From: Eublepharis macularius
Lineage: Eukaryota > Chordata > Lepidosauria > Squamata > Eublepharidae
Assembly: GCF_028583425.1 (NCBI RefSeq)
Contig: NC_072796.1
Location: 142,795,464 to 142,859,463 of the forward strand
DNA: 64,000 nucleotides
Direction: 5' to 3'
The notes beneath the pieces are model-generated. The model worked only from the letters and a program-made list of their open reading frames with translations. It had not been told where the DNA came from and did no database searches. Numbering within the stretch: the stretch's first letter is position 1; each line of letters starts with the position of its first letter. Positions 54,990 to 64,000 of the stretch are shown here, piece after piece. Position numbers and translations under genes: made by a program.

Positions 54990-55270
54990 TGTGTGCTGTG
55001 TGTTGATTCTACTGGGTAGTTCTGTGTTGTTTACTATTGTTTAATGTATTGGTCTTAGAATTGCTTATGCTTGATTTCAGCTTGATTTCAGCTTTTCTTC
55101 AGCTCTGTATTGGACTTGTGCTGGTTTTAAATCTTTGCAGATTTGCATTTGTAGACCCTATGACATTGTTTATTGAGATGCTCTTGAAATTGTCTGTACT
55201 GATTCACACTGTGTAATCCGTCTTGAGAGTCAGTGAGAAAGGTGGACTATAAGTAACGTAAAGAAATACA
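54990..55270 (+). mobile_element. L2-type LINE 3' end
   Basis: 'ttgtttaatgtattggtctt' to 'gtcagtgagaaaggtggact', closely parallel to 20780-21000. A short direct repeat 'cttgatttcag' occurs at 55070-55090. Confidence 0.75.
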
Positions 55271-56104
55271 TAATGTCAGATGGCCCGTGGAGGTTTGCAG
55301 CACAGATGCTATTTGCCTCTCCTGAGAGAGGGATTCCACAGCTTGGAAGACCCTCCCATTGATCCCCGAAGCAAGATCTCTCTCAGATGATCTTGGAACC
55401 TGGGCATGTTTATACAAGTGAAGGTTCAAGGTAGCTACTCTGTTCACACAGGCTTTGATGCGCGAATTAACCTACAGCAGAAGCCAAAGGATGTGGGTAG
55501 TCTGGGGCAGTTATTTCAGGGAGCAACCCCACATGAATAACTTCTGTACCTTTGATTGTGTACACAAGCCTCTCTTCCTGGTTAGACTGGTTCTTAGGTG
55601 TTGAAATCTAGCACAGGGCTGGAGGAAGCCACCTGAAAGTCCTGCTCATTCCGTTTGTATCAGTGGTTTGTGTGGGACTCCCATGTATGTCCTATCGAGA
55701 GTCCCAGGCTCTTCAGTGCTCATTTGAAATGCTGTGCTGTCTCCAGGGCTGTGGCTTTCCTTGCTGTTCCCCTTCTGTAAAAGGAGAAAGTAGTTTGCTT
55801 CCACAGTAATACATTATGCCTGGAGGCTAGGGGTGACTGTGCCACAGTCTTAGCCGCTGGAAGCCAAAAGCCTGAATTACAGCAGGCATGAGCAGAGGGC
55901 CAGCCTCCTTGTATTTCTCTCCCGTCCATGTTGGAAGTGATGTTGCACAGTCCTCTTCTATTTTGTGCTTGACAAGGGCTTGAGTGCTTGAGCACAGTCC
56001 CGGTAGCTTAAGCGCCATCGCAAGTAAGGTAGGAGGGTAGCCAGGCAGCCTGTCAGCTGGCCTGGATCAAGCTCAGCTGAGAATCCCCTGCATAAAAATC
56101 ATCT
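55271..56104. other. Putative intron or spacer, no exon recognised
   Basis: Unique sequence with short frames only. A possible LINE-derived stretch near 55330-55450 is too diverged to name. Confidence 0.4.
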
Positions 56105-56312
56105 AGTGTGGTGGCGGCGGAAAGTGCCATCAAGTTGCAGGTGACTTACGGTGACCCCGTAGGGTTCTCGAGGCAAGAGGCTAACAGAGGAGGTTTGCCA
56201 TTGCCTGTGCCTGTGTGGGGACTCTGGACTTCCTTGGTGGTCTCCCATCCAAGCATGAGGTCCAGCCCTCATTGACTTCTGAGATGTGACAAGGTTGAGC
56301 TACCTGGAGCAT
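56105..56312 (-). mobile_element. 5S-rRNA-derived SINE, reversed
   Basis: 'ggtggtctcccatccaagca' and 'ttgccattgcctgtgcctgt' match the family; the 5S part is decayed. A piece of a reversed tRNA-SINE ('tatgaagctgccttatgctg') follows at 56318-56400. Confidence 0.75.
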
Positions 56313-57069
56313 ATGAAGCTGCCTTATGCTGAGTCTGTGTCAGTCCTCCTCTGACTGGAGTGGGCTCTCGAGTGTCAAAGATATCTCAGTTTGGCATGCC
56401 CTTGTAATCTTTTTCACCACTGCTCACGTGGAACTGTATCTGTAGCCCTGTTCACAAGTTACCATGAATGCACATAAATTAGTGTAGGGTGTACATTTGA
56501 TTTTTTAACATTTAATTTTCTTTATACATTAAGCATTTCTCATGCTACATTTAACTAATGTACAGCTGAATGTTTGATCTGAAATCCCACATTTATCCAG
56601 GCACTGATCCCCGGTTTCATTGGTGAAATAAATGCATGTTGGCTTTTTCTTGCAAACAGATGTGTACGTACATACAAAATACTGTTGGCAACTCTCTTAA
56701 GATCCGAGTTGTCTGATTTTTTTTTTTAAAAAAGCAGTTCTGGTTTGCCTGATGATACACTAGAGATGGTTGCCTGGCCTAAATAGCTGTCTCAGCTCTC
56801 CCCTCCCAGCAACCCTGCCCTCTTAGCAAGCCGCCTGGCTTGCTTGACCAAGCATGGCTGCACTGGCTGGGGGTGTTGTGGTGCTGCGCCCTCCCTTTTG
56901 CCAAGAACTGTCAGAGGCCCTTCCCTTCTGGCCTAGCTTTGGTTGAGTTCCTCCATTTTTTGGCACTTTGGGAATTCCCTTCCCTGGTTCTGGGGATGCT
57001 GTTCCGAGGGGACCTCTCCTGCTTCTTGCTGTCCTGAGCTGGGAGGGGGCTGCTTGTCAGACACACAGA

Positions 57070-57265
57070 AGCTTGATTCTGTGCCCACTTACGGCAGTCC
57101 CTGCTGGTGTTTTCAAGGCAAAGAGACTGACAGAGGGACTTTGCCATTGCCTGCCTCTGCCTGGTGACCCTGGACTTCCTTGATGGTCTTCCGTCCAGTG
57201 ACTGACCAAGGCCGACCCTGCTTAGCTTCCGAGACCTGACAAGACTGGGCTTGCCTGGGCTATAA
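57070..57265 (-). mobile_element. 5S-rRNA-derived SINE, reversed
   Basis: 'ccgaccctgcttagcttccg' plus 'ttgccattgcctgcctctgc'. Fifth copy of the family in the window. Confidence 0.85.
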
Positions 57266-57429
57266 TAGTTCTTTAAGGCAGTTTGTTATTCTCATATTGC
57301 ACATGTGGGGTTGAGGCTGAGAGAGTGATTTGCCAAAGGCCACATGGTAAGTTCAGGGCAGAGATTTTGACTGCAGCTTTCCTGATTGATAGCTCAGACT
57401 CCCCAAAATTAGAAGCTTACTTGGGTATA

Positions 57430-58335
57430 GAGATGTAAAATTTCTGGACATTTTGAAGCCATAGTGGGGGGGAGATACAATTTCCACCGTGCTTCTAGGG
57501 AAAAAATGGAAATTTTGGGAAAAATGGAAATATACACAAAACTTTCTGTTCTATCAAATTTAAACCAATTTTACTATGACTTACAGCATACAAAATTGCA
57601 ATATTTGACATATTTATGGAATTTCAAGTCATAAATGTCTTAGTGTTCTACAAGCAAAATTGCAGATATACCCGCTGCTTGAGACACGACTGCAAGCTGG
57701 GGCTCTCTAGGCCCCCTTAGCACATGTATCTTCTTAATTTTTGCTCTCAGAAAAGTAGACAAAATAGGTATTAAACAGAAAACACAAGCTATGTGGTAAA
57801 TAGCATAAAATATATTATTTGGTCAGAAACAGAGACACACAATAAAATTATTAGCGTATTTTGATATGTAGTTCATAACATTAAAGCATTGAGCTATTCA
57901 GTAGTGTATTTTCAGCATACACGTTAAAGCATTTTAATTATGAGCAAAATTAGTCGTATTTAAAAAATAAAAGCCTCATTACCTCAACTCTCTAATAAGA
58001 ATCAGTTTCTGAAACTCCTGATTCTGAACCCTCCTCTCTATCTTCACGCAGCTCTTTGGAAAACTTGAGCCTTGCATGGATTTCAGCCGGTTTCTCCACT
58101 TTCTCTCTCACCTTCTAAGTGAAGAGATGCATTTTGGATTCAAGAGCTGTCTGTGTGTCCAGCAAGCCTACCTTGTCTTTAAAAGCATTCCACTCATTCT
58201 AAAAGAGAAAACATTTCATAGGCATTTTTTCAGCACTCCCCCAAATTTCCATTTTTTTTTTACTGGAAAATTGGGGGGGGAGCCTTAAAATGGGGAAAGG
58301 AGCCCCCCCCATTCTTCCATTTCCTCCCCGCATCC
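57430..58335. mobile_element. AT-rich block with weakly complementary ends (possible old DNA transposon)
   Basis: Left end has 'aaaaaatggaaattttggga' near 57500; right end has 'cccaaatttccatttttttt' near 58240, its near reverse complement, with 'cattttgaagcc' versus 'gccttaaaatg' outside. The interior is AT-rich without a long frame. Could be a non-autonomous DNA transposon; evidence is slight. Confidence 0.3.
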
Positions 58336-58624
58336 CAGCCTTCATATCTCCATTTGGGTGTTTGATTGTTGCCCACGCCGGTTTCCTCTGCTGCTTGCCT
58401 GGCATTTCCTGTCATCTCCCCTTGCTGCGGCCCTCCCGCCAGGCTTTTTGCTGACCATTTGCAAGCCTGAGATCTGCTGCACCATTGGGTAGAGGATTCC
58501 GCAGGGCGGCTTTCTATGCAGTTGACTAGCAGTTTGCACCAGTCTGTGTTGGGTATTTGACAGGGCAATTCTCAGCAAAGTTATGCCCTTCTGAAACCAT
58601 TGACTTCAGTGGACTTAAAAGGGT

Positions 58625-58765
58625 GTGTATTGTCGAAGGCTTTCACGGCCGGAGAACGATGGCTGTTGTGGGTTTTCCGGGCTGTACTGCCGTGGTCTTG
58701 GCATTGTAGTTCCTGATGTTTCGCCAGCAGCTGTGGCTGGCATCTTCAGAGGTGTAGCACCAAAA
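58625..58765. mobile_element. Common squamate interspersed repeat (family unnamed)
   Basis: 'ttgtcgaaggctttcacggc', 'gttttccgggctgtactgcc' and 'tggctggcatcttcagaggt' are a sequence I recall as very frequent in snakes and lizards. I cannot assign the family from sequence alone. Confidence 0.5.
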
Positions 58766-61700
58766 GACAGAGATCTCTCAGTGTAAAAGGGTGTGATTTT
58801 GTTTAGGGTTCTACTGTGAGCTTCTCGCAGTTTTCTAAGTTCAAGGTGCAACATCAAATTGGAAGCCGTCGTATGGGTTTTGTGAGCCAGGATCTGAACC
58901 CACGGCTGACTGATGTGCCCAGGGATAGAGGTACCATGGGGTAGGAAAGCCCTTCTGGCTGCCATAGCCTTACCAGCAGAATGCTTAGGGTCACCATGGG
59001 AGCTTCCAGTGCAGCCTGGGAAGCAAACTCATAAAAAGATCACATTTTGGGGGACATTAGGGTTTGGATTCTTCGGGCCGCAAGCTGCCCCTGTTAAACT
59101 GGGGCAGCTTATCTGAACCTGTATGCCTGGGGCATGGAGCAGCATCTTCGAACAGCAGCACCACACAGCTTTTGATGGATTCTGCTGCTAAAATGGCATG
59201 TTCCCCGTTCTGATCTGTCTCAGTGGCAGCCTCCTGAGGTGAGGTTTTATAGATGAGGGCCTGTAAGGCAAGGGGGGCGAGTTTTCTGCGGATGAGGTTG
59301 CACTTGAACCCAGTCCCAGCTAATCAAGCGAACACCCAGCAGAGCAGAGGCCGCCTGGGCATTTGGCGGGGTGCTTGGCTGAGGCTCTCCTTGCCTTGAA
59401 CTTCCAAGTCCAGTTCTTGGTGTTGAAATGTTTCCTGCCAAGCAGCTGAACATCAGCTCTTTTCAAGAACAGCCAGCGTTCCTGGAGGAGGCGTGTGCGT
59501 GCTTCCTCCTTTCATTCACAGAGCAGCTTGGAGCTCTTGAGGTGAATGGGAGCTCGCCTTTCTTAGGCCTTGTAAGACTGACCTTTGCTCAGGTAATTAG
59601 TGCAGATGTGTAAATTGCAGGGCAGAGGAGGAAGGACTGACAGGCCCTGTGAGATCTCTGTGGGGAGGGAGGGACGCACCAGAGGAGTGTTTGATCTCTC
59701 CAGGAGGGAAGCACCAAGTTCCTGAGGACAAATCCGGTGTGTCCCTTTAGGGCACAGCTTTCCCCGAGGTGCTTGAGCCGTCAAGGGGAGGGGCATGTGG
59801 ATAGTTTCCAAGTGAGGCCCTGTCCTGTGAGAGTGGAGCTGAGATCCCTGGCCTGCACCAGTTCTTCCCTCCCTATAGCATCTCTGCTAGTGTCTCGTGG
59901 GCCAATGTCAACCATGCTCTTTTGTGCTCTTGACACGGGTGCACCCTGCCCGTTAGCCGCACAAGATTCTGCTGAAGTGTTGTTGGTTGCCTAGCAAGTT
60001 GTTCCTGCCCTCGGCCAGATTCTTTGCATTCCTTGTTTCGTGGAGGTTTCGGGAGTTTCTGCTTGCCTCCCCCAAGGCAGGTTAGGTGGGTGCCCTGGCA
60101 AGGAATGTGCCTGGAATGATGCATGGTGGATAGGACAGGCCTTACCAAGCTCGGTGAGAAGCAGGCTGTTTTGCAAGCTGGTGCTGTAGCCCGCAGGGGC
60201 GGCAGGCAAAGCCCTTCCCTCTCTGCCTTTCACGGCGGAAGGAGGAGCTCCTTTTAAATTTTTTATTATTATTATTTTTGCTGGTTCCGCTTTATCTTTT
60301 TTTAACCTGAATGGTTGCATTTAATGGTTTTAATCTATAAATTGCATTGGATGTGGTTTTAATGGAAAGATCTGTATTAAAAAAATCCCATCCTCAGTAA
60401 ATAACTAGTAGTGGTGTTATGCCTCTGAAGGCTTGCTGGCAGAAGCCTTTCACCATCGGGATGGGAGAAGAAAGACACCAGTGTAAACACACAGCCTCTC
60501 TGGGGATCTGCTCCTGGGTCTGTCCAATTCACTACTGGAGGCTGAACTCGAGTGAGCTGCCCATTTCAGGACATCCCATGGCAAATAAAGTTTTGATAAA
60601 GTTAATGGGGTGTCTAACCCTGAAGTAATGAAATGCGCCCAGCGATTTAATTTAGGCATGAATCTTGCTGCTACTTTCACAGTGGCTGGAGAGCTGGCTT
60701 GCTGGCGTGTGCTTGGGACATCAGTGAAGCGGTGTGTGATATGGGTGCCTGCCAGAATATGTTAAAATAATGTTGAGTGGGTGTCGGGGTGCCCCTCTCC
60801 GAACGCACGGGTTTGTGCCGGTTCAGAACGATGCACTCCAACGTCCTGTGCAAGAGCCCAGCTGCTTGGGGGAGAAGAAAAACGTGGGCCAACCATGTTG
60901 CAGTCTCGGTGTTATCTACGTAAGGGAGAGCACATGACTGGCTTTCTGTGCTCCCGATGCTATCTTTGTAAGTGGCCTAAAGTGCGTGTAGATGAGATTC
61001 CCAATAGAATTCCCTCCTGCTCGCAGGAGAACTCCCTCCTGCCCAGCCTGCCCACCCACCCAATCCATGCCAAGCACAGTGCTGAGAAGCTGTGATGAGT
61101 CTGAATGTCTGTAGATGATAGCACTTGTGGCTGTTGTGTCGTTGGGCTTTTACAAAATTAAAATTTTGTCTCAAGGTGATTCCAGCCCGTCTTCCATGAG
61201 AGTTTGGCTTGTTTTGCCCAGTCTGGCGCCTGCTAATCATGAGGAGGCACAAAGCCCTCTTGGGAATCCTGATCTCTTCCCTCTCCAATTCCCTACATTT
61301 GTTCAAATCTTAGTGACTGGAAACGTGGGTTTTTGGAGCCCAGAAAAGAAAAATGGAGGTGCTGAGCTGGTGCCTCACGTGGTCGTTTCTGTTCTGCGCA
61401 ATGTGATCATGGAGTGTCAGAAGGCACACCGCCCTGGCAAGCATGTGGGGCTATGCCACCTCATCTGGAATAGCCCAAAATGTTGCTGAAAGATCTTGGT
61501 TCTGCACAGGGTGGGGTACCTGCCCTTCAGGCCCTCTGCACTCCCAACTGTTTTTGCAGGGCTGATGTGAAGACAGTTGTTATGTGCTTAGGCATGTGGA
61601 AGCTTCTTAGACTTCTTCTCCACTCTCTTGTGTGAGGGACACGGGTTACCAGAAGAATTAGGGCAGGACTCCAGGCCCATCCCATGGCAGCACGGCAGAA

Positions 61701-61970
61701 TCTCTCCCTGTTGACAGCAAAGACGAGTGGTCTCTCTGTGACTCATTCTCCTTCTTAACAAGGTCCTGTCTTTGGTGGGGAGCTTAGGCCGCACTTAAAA
61801 TGTGGAATGCTTGGCAAAGTTGGGGACGGTGGAGCTGTCTCACTCCTTCCTGCCTCCAGTGGTGAAATTCAGCTTTGGAACAAATGGAGCATGCCGTTCT
61901 TCTTCGGGGATTAGGGTGCCACAGAAATTCTTCTTTGCTATGCCATATTTGGACAGCATTTCTCTTTGGC
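58766..61970. other. Putative intron or spacer, no exon recognised
   Basis: About 3.2 kb with few recognisable repeats. Open frames (for example 61115-61489) have no domain I recognise. No PPP1R16A ankyrin-repeat sequence is visible. Confidence 0.4.
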
Positions 61971-61974
61971 TGTT

Positions 61975-63485
61975 TGGAAGCGATTCCTCGGTGATGATGA
62001 GAGGCCCAAATGATCTGGACGAGGTTGTGAAGGGGACTACTCATTAAATTTGCAGATGACACCAAACTGGAAGGAGTAGCAAACACGCTTGAAGACAGGA
62101 ATAGAATTCAACCAGATCTGAACAGTCTGGGAAAGTGGGCAGATTTGGATAAGATGTGACTTAACGTGGCTCTCCACCTGGGTAACAAAAATGCAAAGCA
62201 TGCATACTGGGTGGGGTATACACTTCTGGGTAGCCGTGTGTGTGTGAACAAGATCTTGGGATACGAGTGGATGGGAAGCTAAATGCGAGCAGTCAGTGTG
62301 TTGCAGCAGCAAAAAAGGTGAACACTGTCTTGGGGTGTATCAACAAAGGCATCCCATCCAAATCGCAGGATGTCATTGTCCCACTATCTACCACATTGGT
62401 CAGGCCCCACTTAGAGTATCTTGTGCAGTTTTAGAAGCCTCACTTCAACAAGGATGTGGACAAATTGGAAGGGGTGCAGAGAACAGCAACCAGGATGATC
62501 AGGGGCCGGGAGACCCAAGCTCTACAAGGAAAGACTGAGGGACTGAACTCCAAGAGAAGTTCCCCCTGCATCCCCCTGTCTGTTCTGCAGCCAACTTAGG
62601 CATATACCAAAGGCAAGGAATGATGCCACACTATCTCTCAGCTCTGGACATCCCATCTCAGCGCCGAATATTTACCTTAGCACGTTTAAACGCCTTTCCA
62701 TCAATGGCGCTCTCTGGCAGGTTTAGGCAAGTACCCCTTCAAGACAGGATATGTCCTTGCGAATTAGGAGTCCTCGACTCATTGTCCCACATTATTCTAG
62801 AATGCCCTCTTTTTGGTCTGTTACGCAAACAATTTTTAACTGAACACCTTCAGCATAATAATTTTATTAAAGGAGGGATTTTAGTTTACCTTTTAGAAGA
62901 TCGTAACCCTTGGGTTACTTTAAGTGTTGCAAAATTTCTAGCAGAAGTTTATAAAGTTAAATCCAAGCATATAGCTGCACCTGATTGCTGAATGTTTATT
63001 AATTTTATTATTAACAGCTACTAATTGCTTGTTTATGCTTATGCTTCTGCCTATCCCTGTCTCTGATTGTAGACTATTATTATTTCTAATGCCAGTAAAG
63101 GTAATTGATTGACTGAGGGACTGGGAGTGTTCAGTTTGGAGATGAGGAGGCTGAGAGGAGACACGATTCCTCTCTTTAAGTCTTTAAAAGGCTGCCACTT
63201 GGAGAAGGGAAGGGAGCTGTTCCCATTGGCAGCAGAGGGTAAGACTTGAAGCAGTGGGTTGAAACTACAGGAGGGAAGGTATCGGCTGGACATTAGGAAA
63301 AACTTCTTCATGTTAAGAGTAAGTCAGCAGTGGAATCGGCTGCCCAGGGATGTGGTGGGTTCCCCCTCAGTGGCAGCCTTCAAGGATGTCTGGAGGAATC
63401 CTTGTCGGGGATACTTTAGGCTGTTCCTGCATTGGGCAGGGGGTTGGACTAGATGGCCTATAAGACCTCTTCCAGGCACTATGAT
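61975..63485 (+). mobile_element. CR1 LINE, RT and C-terminal part, interrupted
   Basis: Reads KFADDTKLEGVANT (the RT FADD box), then LGIRVDGKLNASSQCVAAAKKVN and VQRTATRMIRG, up to 62545, and resumes at 63111 with SVWR-type and [20 protein letters not shown] sequence to the CR1 3' end ('ggttggactagatggcc'). Frameshifts show decay. A second LINE sits at 62546-63110. Confidence 0.9.
62546..63110 (+). mobile_element. 5'-truncated LINE inserted in the CR1 copy
   Basis: Flanked by the 13-bp target duplication GACTGAGGGACTG (62533-62545 and 63111-63123). Its frame at 62620-62991 encodes an ORF2 end with FTLARLNAFPSMALSGRFRQ, ICPCE and HIILECPLF, a Cys/His pattern found at the C-terminus of several LINE clades. 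The 3' end reads 'gtaaaggtaattgatt'. The clade is not certain. Confidence 0.8.
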
Positions 63486-63519
63486 TCTGTGATTCCCACA
63501 GAATTGTTGGGCAGAGAGG

Positions 63520-63730
63520 CATTCCCAGTGGCTCTGGCTCAGTGGTAGAGCTCCTTTGCACGCCGAAGGTCCCACACTCGATCCCTGGCAGTAAAAGAAT
63601 CGGGTAGTCAGTGTGTGGAAGACTCTGAGACCCTGGAGAGCCACTGCTGATCAGAGGGGACAAAACTAACCTAGATAGACTGATAGCCTGACTCTGTGTG
63701 AGGCAGCTTCATGAGTTCATGTGCCCATCA
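63520..63730 (+). mobile_element. tRNA-derived SINE
   Basis: Head 'tggctcagtggtagagctcc' with 'tcgatccctggcag' B box, body 'ggagagccactgctgatcag', 3' part 'gaggcagcttcatgagttca'. Confidence 0.75.
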
Positions 63731-63734
63731 GAAT

Positions 63735-63955
63735 CCAAAATAGTAAAGAGTTCAGTAGCACCTTTAAGACTAACCAACTTTATTGTAGCATAAGCTTTCG
63801 AGAACCACAGCTCTCTTCGTCAGATGCATCTGATGAAAAGAGCTGCGGTTCTCAAAAGCTTATGCTACAATGAAGTTGGTTAGTCTTAAAGGTATTACTG
63901 GACTCTTTACTATTTTGCAACTGCAGACTAATATGGCTAACTCCCGTGCATCAGA
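63735..63955. mobile_element. Palindromic MITE copy, complete
   Basis: Arms from 'aaaatagtaaagagttcagt' to 'gcagactaatatggctaact', centre 'gtcagatgcatctgatgaaa'. Confidence 0.88.
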
Positions 63956-64000
63956 ATCCAGTGTCAGGAATACACCAGGCAGCAGTCTGTAAGCTGTGGT

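Noticed and set aside
61115-61489. 124-codon frame as a gene
   Set aside because: No similarity, no splice or promoter context, and composition like the flanking non-coding DNA.
52367-64000. PPP1R16A coding exons
   Set aside because: No ankyrin-repeat or start sequence of PPP1R16A was recognised; only a possible untranslated exon supports the gene here.

Overview
The window looks like nuclear DNA of a squamate reptile, possibly a gecko. The genes are vertebrate with GT-AG introns. The spaces between exons are filled with CR1 and L2-type LINEs, tRNA-derived and 5S-rRNA-derived SINEs of lizard type, and many copies of a palindromic MITE. The species call rests on remembered repeat types, not on a search.

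The gene order matches human 8q24.3, where KIFC2 (+), FOXH1 (-) and PPP1R16A (+) are neighbours. From left to right: (1) 1.46-7.76 kb, + strand, the last six exons of a C-terminal kinesin, called KIFC2; its 5' part lies outside the window. (2) 10.9-16.7 kb, - strand, a three-exon FOXH1-type forkhead gene (copy A). (3) 17-31 kb, a repeat-rich spacer with a decayed C2H2 zinc-finger fragment and a long palindrome. (4) 31.2-37.2 kb, - strand, a second three-exon FOXH1 gene (copy B) with a CpG-rich 5' end. (5) 39.3-40.5 kb, a 21-unit tandem array of about 52 bp made from one arm of the palindromic MITE. (6) 43.7-50.1 kb, - strand, an unrecognised three-coding-exon gene (about 635 residues) whose untranslated first exon probably lies at 52.2 kb. 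(7) 52.2-52.7 kb, a CpG island that looks like a divergent promoter; its + side may be the untranslated first exon of PPP1R16A. (8) 52.7-64 kb, no coding exon recognised, probably intron or spacer with LINE and SINE copies.

FOXH1 is the DNA-binding partner of Smad2/3-Smad4 in Nodal/Activin signalling. Copy B carries the forkhead domain and both Smad-contact motifs (FM and SIM). Copy A keeps the forkhead and an FM-like motif but has no recognisable SIM. Exon 2 of the two copies has almost no synonymous difference while exons 1 and 3 have many, which suggests local gene conversion.

The most unusual structure is the MITE-derived satellite at 39.3-40.5 kb. It contains a duplicated eight-unit block, and a second, smaller tandem expansion of the same MITE core (41-bp period) lies inside copy B intron 2. 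All coordinates and splice joins were read by eye.
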